A stretch of 6,534 bases of DNA from Pseudomonadota bacterium (GCA_021836225.1 JAKBJA010000102.1:3225-9758), one strand, 5' to 3'. Counted from the stretch's first letter, positions 1 through 5,954 are shown. Numbers and translations: made by a program. The notes: a model not told the origin generated them from the letters alone.

Positions 1-253
1 GGCCTTGAATCTGATTCCGCTGCCGCCGCTCGACGGCGGCCGCATTGCGGTGAGTCTGCTGCCGGTGAAGCAGGCCATGCAGTTCGCCCGGCTGGAGCCT
101 TACGGCCTGTTCATTCTGCTCGGTCTCATGTTCACCGGCATCCTCGGCATCATCCTGTGGCCGCTGATCAGCCTGTTCATCGGCCTCACGGCACTGGTCA
201 CCGGCCTCGATCCCGCGCAGCTGGTCGGCCTGATCCAGGTCGTGCTGTCCTGA
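1..253 (+). CDS. Site-2 protease family (M50) zinc metalloprotease, C-terminal part
   Basis: This is the 3' end of a gene that begins before the window; the reading frame is entered at base 2 and stops at TGA 251-253, leaving 83 residues. The fragment opens with ALNLIPLPPLDGGR, the second conserved motif of M50 site-2 proteases (N-x2-P-x-P-x-LDGG), whose Asp is a ligand of the catalytic zinc. The HExxH motif would lie upstream and is not visible. After the motif comes a long hydrophobic stretch (about residues 35-70 of the fragment) that should form one or two membrane helices, as expected for an integral-membrane intramembrane protease. The usual substrate class is membrane-bound regulators such as anti-sigma factors, but nothing here identifies one. 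The gene lies 35 bp upstream of trpS on the same strand, a pairing I recall from other betaproteobacteria, so co-transcription is plausible. The family call is secure; the substrate is unknown. Confidence 0.9.
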   Translation, partial: ALNLIPLPPLDGGRIAVSLLPVKQAMQFARLEPYGLFILLGLMFTGILGIILWPLISLFIGLTALVTGLDPAQLVGLIQVVLS

Positions 254-288
254 TTGTCTATTTCCTTACCTTTTACGCCTAACCGAAA

Positions 289-1491
289 ATGTATTCCGAC
301 CGCGTTCTCTCCGGCATGCGCCCCACCGGGCGCCTGCATCTTGGCCACTACCACGGCGTGCTCAAAAACTGGCTGCGCCTGCAGAACGAATACCAGTGCC
401 TGTTCTTCGTCGCCGACTGGCACGCGCTGACCACGCATTACGACAGCCCTCAGGTGATCGACGAGAACGCGCGCGACATGGTGATCGACTGGCTCGCCGC
501 CGGCGTCGATCCGGCACAGGCGACGCTGTTCGTGCAGTCGCGCGTGATCGAGCATGCCGAACTGCATCTGCTGCTGTCGATGATGACGCCGCTGGGCTGG
601 CTGGAACGCGTGCCGACCTACAAGGATCAGCAGGAAAAGCTGTCGAACAAGGATCTCTCGACCTACGGCTTCCTCGGCTATCCGCTGTTGATGAGTTCCG
701 ACATTCTGATCTACCGCGCCAATCTGGTCCCGGTGGGCGAAGACCAGATTCCGCATGTCGAATTCACCCGCGAACTGGCACGCCGTTTCAACCATATGTA
801 CGGTCGAGAACCCGACTTTGAGGACAAGGCGCGCGCCGCAGTGAAGAAACTCGGCTCGAAGAAGGCGCGCGTGTACGAGGAGTGCCGCACCGCCTATCAG
901 GAAAAGGGCGACAGCGAGGCGCTGGAATCCGCCAAGGCGCTGCTGAACGATGCGCAGAACCTGTCGCTGAACGACCGCGAGCGCCTGTTCGGCTACCTCG
1001 AAGGCTCCGGCAAGATGATCCTCGCCGAACCCGAGGCGTTGCTGACCGAAGCCTCGAAGATGCCCGGGCTGGACGGCCAGAAAATGTCCAAGTCCTACAA
1101 CAACACCATTGCCCTGCGCGAAGACCCGGAGGCGGTCACAAAGAAAATCCGCACCATGCCGACCGACCCCGCGCGCGTGCGCCGCACCGACCCCGGCAAC
1201 CCGGCCAACTGTCCGGTGTGGCAGTTCCACCTGGTGTATTCGGACGACGGCGTGCGCCAGTGGGTCACCGCTGGCTGCACCAGCGCTGGCATCGGCTGCA
1301 TCGAATGCAAGCAGCCGGTGATCGACGCCGTGCTTGCCGAGCTCGCGCCGATCCGTGAGCGCGCCAAGTATTACGAAGACAGCCCAGACCAGGTGCGCAA
1401 TATCCTCGCCGATGGCTGCGAGAAGGCGCAGGAACTGGCGCGTGACACCATGCGCGACGTGCGCGAGGCGATGGGGCTGACGTTCGGCTGA
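289..1491 (+). CDS. trpS: Tryptophanyl-tRNA synthetase, long form with probable [4Fe-4S] site
   Basis: This class Ic aminoacyl-tRNA synthetase charges tRNA-Trp with tryptophan using ATP in the cytoplasm. It has 400 residues, against about 330 for E. coli-type enzymes. The HIGH-type motif is HLGH at residues 17-20, followed by VADWHALTTH at 41-50, and the KMSKS loop is at 265-269. Between the Rossmann domain (ending near 172) and the KMSKS loop lies about 70 residues of extra, charged, mostly helical sequence, which explains the length. C308, C330, C337 and C340 (C-x21-C-x6-C-x2-C) nearly match the cysteine spacing of the iron-sulfur TrpRS of Thermotoga maritima, so a [4Fe-4S] cluster near the anticodon-binding region is likely. 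ATG 289 puts the HIGH motif at the normal distance from the N-terminus. There is no clear Shine-Dalgarno sequence; the preceding 35 bp is pyrimidine-rich. The gene follows the site-2 protease and converges on the histidine phosphatase gene. Confidence 0.97.
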   Translation: MYSDRVLSGMRPTGRLHLGHYHGVLKNWLRLQNEYQCLFFVADWHALTTHYDSPQVIDENARDMVIDWLAAGVDPAQATLFVQSRVIEHAELHLLLSMMTPLGWLERVPTYKDQQEKLSNKDLSTYGFLGYPLLMSSDILIYRANLVPVGEDQIPHVEFTRELARRFNHMYGREPDFEDKARAAVKKLGSKKARVYEECRTAYQEKGDSEALESAKALLNDAQNLSLNDRERLFGYLEGSGKMILAEPEALLTEASKMPGLDGQKMSKSYNNTIALREDPEAVTKKIRTMPTDPARVRRTDPGNPANCPVWQFHLVYSDDGVRQWVTAGCTSAGIGCIECKQPVIDAVLAELAPIRERAKYYEDSPDQVRNILADGCEKAQELARDTMRDVREAMGLTFG

Positions 1492-1521
1492 GCGCGAAAG
1501 ATCCCCCGATTCGCTTTATTT
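1492..1521. terminator. Possible weak bidirectional terminator between convergent genes
   Basis: The 24 bp between the trpS and histidine phosphatase stop codons contains a 5-bp inverted repeat, GCGAA (1494-1498) and TTCGC (1510-1514), with an 11-nt loop, followed by a short T-rich tract TTTATTT (1515-1521). Position between convergent genes is right for a terminator. The stem is short, the loop is large and the tract is interrupted, so this is only a weak candidate. Confidence 0.22.
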
Positions 1522-2148
1522 CGGGCTCGTGCGGGTGTCTGCACGTCCGAAGTCAAGCTGTCCCACCACGCGCGGCGCATCACCTGGCTGCAGTTGCAGC
1601 ATCACCGCCTCGCCCGAGCCAATGCTGAAGCCGGTCACTGCCTGGATGTTGGCATGGTGGGTCACCAGGATGAGCAGGGGGCCGTCCGCAGCTTGCCGGG
1701 CCAAAAACGCGTTCAGCGCGACAAGGCTGTTCAAGCGGTCCTGCGGGCGCGCGAAGAACGAATTCAGCGCGGGTAGGAGGGTCACCGGGCCGAGCTTGAG
1801 CAACTTCGCAGTTTCCTGGCATCGACACCATTGGCTGGAATAGACCCGCGCGCCCTGGATGCCGTGGTCGCGCAGCCAGTTGCCGACCGCGGCCGCCTGC
1901 ACCCGACCATTGTGATCCAGGTTGCGCTGGGTATCGCAGTTGTCCAGAGTGAACAGGGGGGGATCGCCAAATCCGGGCGCGTGAGCGTGCCGCATCATCA
2001 GCACGTGTCCGCCCTGCTGCAAGCGCGGCAGAAGATCGGCCTCGTTCGCCGCTGCCGGAACTGCTGCCAGCATGACCAGCACCAGCCAACACAGGTGCAT
2101 TCGCTGACTCGCGGCTTTCAGAATGTAATCGATCGCGTGTCTCGCCAT
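1516..2148 (-). CDS. Histidine phosphatase family protein with signal peptide
   Basis: This 210-residue protein belongs to the histidine phosphatase (phosphoglycerate-mutase-like) superfamily. The catalytic motif appears as MRHAHAPG, with R53 and nucleophile H54 (RHA instead of the commoner RHG). TQRNL at 74-78, YSSQWCRCQETA at 103-114 (second Arg R109, probable acid E112) and VTHHANIQAVTG at 162-173 (second His H164) complete the active site. A hydrophobic stretch at 18-30 ending PAAA/NEA predicts Sec export with cleavage after about residue 34, so the enzyme should act in the periplasm. Ais-type lipopolysaccharide heptose phosphatases have a comparable layout, but the substrate cannot be told from sequence. 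The start at 2148 is supported by GGAG seven nt upstream; an internal ATG at 2100 would give a shorter, more typical signal peptide but has no such site. Cysteines 71, 108 and 110 could form a disulfide. The gene is convergent with trpS and divergent from the flavodoxin-like gene. Confidence 0.9.
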   Translation of the reverse strand: MARHAIDYILKAASQRMHLCWLVLVMLAAVPAAANEADLLPRLQQGGHVLMMRHAHAPGFGDPPLFTLDNCDTQRNLDHNGRVQAAAVGNWLRDHGIQGARVYSSQWCRCQETAKLLKLGPVTLLPALNSFFARPQDRLNSLVALNAFLARQAADGPLLILVTHHANIQAVTGFSIGSGEAVMLQLQPGDAPRVVGQLDFGRADTRTSPK

Positions 2149-2268
2149 GGCAGTTCTCCGGTTGCGCGTCTCTCCCGCGCTTCAGCATTGCCCGCGGTCG
2201 CCGCGCTGTGCAATATATCAACCACAGCGATTAATGGCCCCAATAGATCAATCTAGCGGGTTTTCTGA
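2149..2268. promoter_or_regulatory. Divergent promoter region with RBS for the histidine phosphatase gene
   Basis: This 120 bp region separates two divergent start codons and is the longest gap in the window, so both promoters should lie in it. On the minus strand, TATATT (plus-strand 2212-2217) is a 5/6 match to a sigma-70 -10 box about 60 bp before the phosphatase start, but no good -35 is seen at the correct spacing. On the plus strand, TTGCCC (2188-2193) lies 17 bp before CAATAT (2211-2216), a weak candidate for the flavodoxin-like gene. GGAG for the minus-strand gene reads from plus-strand CTCC at 2156-2159, seven nt from ATG 2148. No operator-like palindrome was identified. The RBS is solid; the promoter boxes are speculative. 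Confidence 0.4.
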
Positions 2269-2952
2269 ATGTTTTCCGGTGAACTGAATTGCCCGCGCGC
2301 CCTGATCGTCCACTATTCGCGAACGGGACATACCGCCAGGCTGGCAGAGGTGCTTGCAAATGAAATACGCCAGCGCGGTTATGCCGTCGACACCGAGGCC
2401 ATCCGGGTCGAGCGAGACTGGAACAAGTGGCTGCTGCCGCTCCCGCTGCTTCCGCTACTGCCCCTTCTACCCGTCTATCTGTTGAGCGCGCGGTTCCGCT
2501 GCGTCTGGCACCGGATCTATCCTCAGCCGGAGCAAGCGATCCGGCCGCTCTCCTTTCCCGACGTGTCCGCCTACGACCTGGTGCTGTTGGGTACGCCGAA
2601 GTGGCTCTATGCCTCCTTTCCGGTGGCCCGCTGGCTGAAGACGGTCCGTGGCCTGGAAGGCAAACGGGTTGCGCCCTTCGCGACCTTTTGCGGTCCGCCG
2701 CTCAAGGTCTTCGAGTTGGAGATGCTCTTCGAGCCGCTGGCATTGCGCCTTCGTGCGCGCGGCGCGACGGTCGTGGGCCGCTTGGGGGTCTCCAGCCACT
2801 ATCATCCGTATTTTTTCTTCGGCGAGATGGAACGCCTGTTCCGCTTCATCAGCCGCAAGGCCTTCAAGCGGCCGCTCGCCGATTTCACGCTGGACGGCGA
2901 GCTCGGCCAGGCCGAGGTGCAGCGATTTTGCGACGCGGTCTGCACGAAATGA
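2269..2952 (+). CDS. Flavodoxin family protein with Leu/Pro-rich hydrophobic insert
   Basis: This 227-residue protein has a flavodoxin-like fold that should bind FMN. Residues 11-22 form the first beta strand and phosphate loop (ALIVHYSRTGHT, with S17-x-T19-G-x-T22), followed by a helix (ARLAEVLANEI). DLVLLGTPKW at 103-112 and FATFCGPP at 137-144 match the later strands and the loops that flank the isoalloxazine ring. After the second strand comes an unusual hydrophobic run at about 55-72 (LLPLPLLPLLPLLPVYLL) ending in basic residues, which could be a membrane-associating segment. The C-terminal part (about 181-205) is aromatic and basic. An in-frame TGA directly precedes ATG 2269 and no alternative start exists nearby, so the start is fixed, although the RBS is weak. 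It stops 12 bp before the arfB stop on the other strand. It could be an NAD(P)H-dependent oxidoreductase or quinone reductase-like flavoprotein; electron donor and acceptor are unknown. Confidence 0.82.
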   Translation: MFSGELNCPRALIVHYSRTGHTARLAEVLANEIRQRGYAVDTEAIRVERDWNKWLLPLPLLPLLPLLPVYLLSARFRCVWHRIYPQPEQAIRPLSFPDVSAYDLVLLGTPKWLYASFPVARWLKTVRGLEGKRVAPFATFCGPPLKVFELEMLFEPLALRLRARGATVVGRLGVSSHYHPYFFFGEMERLFRFISRKAFKRPLADFTLDGELGQAEVQRFCDAVCTK

Positions 2953-2964
2953 ATCCGGTAACGG

Positions 2965-3390
2965 TCAGTTCTCCGTCCCCGGCTTCAGGGTGCGCAGCTT
3001 CTTGGTTTCGCCCCGCCGTTGCTTGCTGTCCAGCCGGCGTTTCTTCGATGCCAGCGTGGGTCGGGTGGGGTGGCGCGGCGTCTCCACTTCGCAGGCTTCG
3101 CGAATCAACTCGAACAGCCGTTCCAGCGCATCGTCGCGGTTGCGCCGCTGGCTGCGATAGCGTTCGGCTGAGAGGATCAGCACGCCGCCCTGGGTGATGC
3201 GGCGGCCGGCCAGGGCCATGAGGCGGGCGCGCACCGGGTCGGGCAGCGAGGGGGAATGGGCGACGTCGAAACGCAGTTGCACGGCGGTCGACACCTTGTT
3301 GACGTTCTGCCCGCCGGGGCCCGAGGCGCGCACGAAGTCTTCCTGGATTTCGCGCTCGTCGAGTTCGATCTGGGCGTTGACCCGGATCAT
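2965..3390 (-). CDS. arfB: Alternative ribosome-rescue peptidyl-tRNA hydrolase ArfB (YaeJ)
   Basis: ArfB rescues ribosomes stalled on mRNAs lacking a stop codon by hydrolysing the peptidyl-tRNA, acting as backup to tmRNA. The 141-residue length matches E. coli ArfB (about 140). The release-factor-like catalytic loop is SGPGGQNVNKVST (residues 23-35), with GGQ at 26-28, followed by the expected QLRFD strand. The C-terminal tail from about residue 107 is strongly basic (ASKKRRLDSKQRRGETKK), the segment known to enter the empty mRNA channel of the ribosome. The absence of a codon-recognition domain, together with that tail, separates it from RF1 and RF2. The start at 3390 lies 16 nt downstream of the murI stop on the same strand and lacks an obvious Shine-Dalgarno sequence, so translation probably depends on the murI transcript and possibly on coupling. 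The gene is convergent with the flavodoxin-like gene. Confidence 0.96.
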   Translation of the reverse strand: MIRVNAQIELDEREIQEDFVRASGPGGQNVNKVSTAVQLRFDVAHSPSLPDPVRARLMALAGRRITQGGVLILSAERYRSQRRNRDDALERLFELIREACEVETPRHPTRPTLASKKRRLDSKQRRGETKKLRTLKPGTEN

Positions 3391-3406
3391 GCGTGGGGCT
3401 TTGTGA

Positions 3407-4204
3407 TCACCACTTCACCACGTGCACGTTGTTGAGCGTGCGCCCCAGAAAGCGCTCGCCGATGGTCTGGAAGCGCAGCGGCACGTCGGTGACGTAGAAG
3501 TCGTAGCGCGGCTGGGCCGGGCCGGGGTTGGCGAGCTTCTTTTCGGCCAGGACCGCCGCGACCTGCTCGGCCATGGCTTCGGCGGAATCGACCAGCGCGA
3601 CGTCGTCGCCGACCACTTGGCGCAGCAGCGGTTTCAGCAGCGGGTAATGGGTGCAGCCCAGCACCAGGGTGTCGATGTGCTCGGCCATCAGCGGCTTCAG
3701 GTAATCCTGCGCGGTGAGCCGAGTGACTTCATGGTCGAGCCAGCCTTCCTCCACCAGCGGCACGAACAGCGCGCAGGCCTGCGAATGGATGCGCGAGTCG
3801 GGCGCGTAGTCGTGGATGGCGCGCGCGTAGGCGTTGCTGTTGATGGTGGTGGGGGTGGCGATGACGCCGATCTTCTTGCCGCCGCGGGCCGACTGCGCGC
3901 CCGCATCGATCACGTCGAGCACCGGCACCGGCGACAGGTCCTTGACGATTTGCGAGGCCACCGCCGCCATGGTGTTGCAGGCGATGACCAGCATCTTGAC
4001 GTCCTTTTCCAGCAGGAACTCTGCGATCTGGGTGGTGAAGTGGGCGATGGTCTCGACCGACTTCACGCCGTAGGGCACGCGCGCGGTGTCGCCGAAATAG
4101 ACGATGTTTTCGTAGGGCAGGCGCTCCATCAGGGCGCGGACCACCGTCAAACCGCCGATGCCGGAATCGAATACGCCGATCGGGGAGGTTGCATTCGTGG
4201 ACAT
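3407..4204 (-). CDS. murI: Glutamate racemase
   Basis: MurI converts L-glutamate to D-glutamate for the peptidoglycan stem peptide, without a cofactor, in the cytoplasm. From ATG 4204 the protein has 265 residues, normal for the family. Visible motifs are the N-terminal GVFDSGIGGLTV (10-21, with D13 and S14), YFGDTARVPYG (36-46), the first catalytic cysteine in ACNT (C76) and the second in GCTHYP (C184, followed by T185 and H186). I prefer this start to the in-frame ATG at 4267, which would add 21 residues of non-conserved sequence (beginning MQCSAALQVK) and would place the start upstream of the only -10-like box. Neither ATG has a clear Shine-Dalgarno sequence. arfB follows after 16 nt, and the CDF transporter gene starts 83 bp away in the opposite direction. 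Confidence 0.96.
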   Translation of the reverse strand: MSTNATSPIGVFDSGIGGLTVVRALMERLPYENIVYFGDTARVPYGVKSVETIAHFTTQIAEFLLEKDVKMLVIACNTMAAVASQIVKDLSPVPVLDVIDAGAQSARGGKKIGVIATPTTINSNAYARAIHDYAPDSRIHSQACALFVPLVEEGWLDHEVTRLTAQDYLKPLMAEHIDTLVLGCTHYPLLKPLLRQVVGDDVALVDSAEAMAEQVAAVLAEKKLANPGPAQPRYDFYVTDVPLRFQTIGERFLGRTLNNVHVVKW

Positions 4205-4287
4205 GGGTGGCAAGATGGCGGAATGAGGAAAACGGCATTTTACCTGCAGGGCCGCGCTGCACTGCATTCTTCGGCGCGGTATCCATC
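4205..4287. promoter_or_regulatory. murI/CDF transporter divergent intergenic region
   Basis: This is an 83 bp gap between divergent start codons. On the minus strand TAAAAT (plus-strand 4237-4242) matches the -10 consensus in five of six positions and would start transcription roughly 25 nt before the murI ATG at 4204. No good -35 is visible. On the plus strand no convincing promoter box was found for the transporter; instead a 22-codon open frame (4223-4291) runs into its start codon. Confidence 0.28.
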
Positions 4288-4902
4288 ATGAGCGAGTGCG
4301 GCTGCGATTCGGTGTGCAATGCGGCACCGCCCGACCCGCGCTACCGGCGCGCGCTGTGGATTGCGCTGGTGCTGAACGTGCTGATGTTCGGCGTGGAACT
4401 CATTGCCAGCTTCTCGGCGCAGTCGGTGTCGCTCTTGGCCGATGCGGTCGACTTTCTGGGCGACGCCGGCAACTACAGTGTGGCGCTCTTCGTCCTGGGC
4501 CTGGCGCCGGTGTGGCGCTCGCGCACCGCGCTGTGGAAAGGCTGGCTGATGGTGGGCTACGGCGTATTCGTGCTCGGCAAGTCGGCCTGGCAGTGGACCG
4601 CCGGCATCGTGCCGGAGCCGTTCATCATGGGCTGGGTGAGCCTCTTGGCGCTGGCCGTCAACGTCGGCGTGGCGGCGCTGCTGTATGCGCATCGCCAGGG
4701 CGACGCGCAGGCGCGTTCGGTGTGGCTGTGCTCGCGCAACGATGCGCTGGGAAACATCGCGGTGATGGGTGCGGCGGCCGGAGTGTGGGCGACCGGGCAC
4801 GGCTGGCCGGATATTGCGGTGGCGCTGGTGCTGGCGGGGCTGGCACTGACATCGGGGGCGTCGGTAATCCGCCACGCGAGGGACGAATTGCGCGCGGCTT
4901 AG
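4288..4902 (+). CDS. Short cation diffusion facilitator (CDF) family transporter
   Basis: This 204-residue inner-membrane protein has about six hydrophobic segments (roughly 22-40, 45-70, 84-102, 112-134, 152-170, 173-193), matching the transmembrane domain of CDF metal/proton antiporters. TM2 carries ADAVDFLGDAGNY, with the D55-x3-D59 metal pair, and TM5 carries CSRNDALGN (148-156). Aligned to CzcD-like HxxxD, D152 is the conserved Asp and C148 replaces the usual His. The C-terminal cytoplasmic metal-sensing domain is absent: the protein ends just after TM6. The N-terminus has three cysteines (C4, C6, C10) before DPRYRRALW. ATG 4288 is chosen because the upstream frame to 4189 adds 33 non-conserved residues across the murI promoter region. 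The likely role is export of a divalent metal such as Zn, Co or Cd; which one is not shown. The stop overlaps the queG stop. Confidence 0.88.
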   Translation: MSECGCDSVCNAAPPDPRYRRALWIALVLNVLMFGVELIASFSAQSVSLLADAVDFLGDAGNYSVALFVLGLAPVWRSRTALWKGWLMVGYGVFVLGKSAWQWTAGIVPEPFIMGWVSLLALAVNVGVAALLYAHRQGDAQARSVWLCSRNDALGNIAVMGAAAGVWATGHGWPDIAVALVLAGLALTSGASVIRHARDELRAA

Positions 4903-5954
4903 GCTTGCTGGCGCTGCAGCGCCCAAGCGACGTGCTCGCGCACCATCTCGGACGGATGAACCAGGCGCGCGCCGAGTGCGGTCAGGATATCGGGCGAAGC
5001 CGGCGCGTTGCCCAGCGCCACCGCGATATTGCGCAGCCAGCGCTCGTGCCCGATGCGGCGGATCGGCGAGCCCGCCAGCCGTTCGTTGAAATCGGCTTCG
5101 CTCCAGGCGAACAGGTCCGCCAGCCGTGCGCTGTCCAGTCCATTGCGAACCCCGAAATCCGGCAGCGCAGCGGTCTGCGCGAAACGGTTCCACGGACACA
5201 CCAGCTGGCAGTCGTCGCAGCCGTAGATGCGGTTGCCGATCAGCGGGCGCAGTTCCAGCGGGATGCTGCCCTTGAGTTCGATGGTCAGATAGGAAATGCA
5301 GCGCCGCGCGTCGAGCGTGTAGGGCGCGACGATGGCCTGTGTCGGGCAGACGTCGAGGCAGGCCTGGCAGGTGCCGCAGTGGCCGGCTTCGGGCGTGTCC
5401 ACCGGCAAGGGCAGGTCGGTGTAGATCTCGCCGAGAAAGAACCACGAGCCGTGTTGCCGGTTCAAGAGCAGCGTGTGCTTGCCGCGCCAGCCCAGGCCAG
5501 ATTTGCTGGCGAGCTCGACTTCCAGCACCGGCGCGCTGTCGGTGAAGGCGCGGAAATGGTGTTCGCCGATTTCCGTGCTGATTTTTTCGGCCAGGCTTTG
5601 CAGGCGGTTGCGCAAGACTTTATGGTAGTCGCGCCCCAGCGCGTAGCGCGAGACGTAGGCGGTGTCGGCGTCATTCAGCACCGCATGCGGGTCGGCAGCG
5701 GCGGGCGGAAAATAATCCAGCCGCGCGCTGATGATGCGGACGGTGCCGGGTACCAGTTCGGCGGGACGGCTGCGCTTGGTGCCGTGCGCCGCCATATAAT
5801 CCATCTCGCCATGAAAGCCCCGATCCAGCCATTCCAGCAAGCCCGCTTCGGCCGCGCCCAGTTCTCCGTCGGCAATGCCCACGGCGGCAAAGCCGAGCTC
5901 GCGCCCCCAATGCTTGATTTGCTGCGCCAGCCGCGCTAAATCTATTTCATGCAT
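4899..5954 (-). CDS. queG: Epoxyqueuosine reductase
   Basis: QueG catalyses the last step of queuosine synthesis, reducing epoxyqueuosine to queuosine at wobble position 34 of GUN-anticodon tRNAs, using cobalamin and two [4Fe-4S] clusters. From ATG 5954 it has 351 residues, normal for the family. The N-terminal half includes the cobalamin-binding part, with the likely catalytic Asp in TDSAPVLE (D139) and the GLGWRGKHTLLL segment (153-164). A ferredoxin-like module follows with C193-x2-C196-x2-C199-x3-C203, plus C219 and C246-x2-C249-x3-C253 (CDDCQLVCPWN). The C-terminal third (about 295-351, RWLRNIAVALGNA and REHVAWAL) is HEAT-repeat-like and contacts tRNA in known structures. The open frame extends further upstream to 6200, but that extension lies antisense within tsaE and is not conserved. 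No Shine-Dalgarno sequence precedes 5954. It shares its start region with tsaE, and its stop overlaps that of the CDF gene. Confidence 0.96.
   Translation of the reverse strand: MHEIDLARLAQQIKHWGRELGFAAVGIADGELGAAEAGLLEWLDRGFHGEMDYMAAHGTKRSRPAELVPGTVRIISARLDYFPPAAADPHAVLNDADTAYVSRYALGRDYHKVLRNRLQSLAEKISTEIGEHHFRAFTDSAPVLEVELASKSGLGWRGKHTLLLNRQHGSWFFLGEIYTDLPLPVDTPEAGHCGTCQACLDVCPTQAIVAPYTLDARRCISYLTIELKGSIPLELRPLIGNRIYGCDDCQLVCPWNRFAQTAALPDFGVRNGLDSARLADLFAWSEADFNERLAGSPIRRIGHERWLRNIAVALGNAPASPDILTALGARLVHPSEMVREHVAWALQRQQA

Noticed and set aside
254..288. Promoter or attenuator before trpS
   Set aside because: TTGTCT at 254-259 resembles a -35 box, but no -10 lies at 16-18 bp, and there is no hairpin or Trp-codon leader in the 35 bp gap.
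100..1230. 376-codon open frame on the minus strand opposite trpS
   Set aside because: It lies antisense to an unmistakable trpS with HIGH, KMSKS and Cys motifs. Its translation is low-complexity and Arg/Gly/His-rich without domain motifs, typical of antisense frames in GC-rich DNA.
1956..1962. Run of seven G (C7 in coding sense) in the histidine phosphatase gene as a phase-variation tract
   Set aside because: The tract encodes the Asp-Pro-Pro-Leu stretch in an intact frame with conserved motifs on both sides, and seven bases is short for a contingency locus. A sequencing artefact is also not indicated.
4205..4267. Longer murI starting at ATG 4267
   Set aside because: It adds 21 non-conserved residues, has no RBS, and would begin upstream of the likely -10 box. 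The 265-residue form from 4204 fits the family.
3422..4291. 289-codon plus-strand open frame antisense to murI
   Set aside because: Antisense shadow of murI, His/Arg/Gly/Val-rich and motif-free. Only its last 22 codons (4223-4291) lie outside murI and were considered separately.
4240..5445. 401-codon minus-strand open frame overlapping queG and antisense to the CDF gene
   Set aside because: It is a shifted frame of queG continuing through the complement of the transporter gene. No recognisable protein; the true queG frame holds all Fe-S cysteines.
4296..5939. 547-codon plus-strand open frame spanning the CDF gene and the antisense of queG
   Set aside because: It covers two well-recognised genes in other frames, and its Arg/Ala/Gly-rich composition shows no motif. 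Stop-poor GC-rich sequence explains its length.
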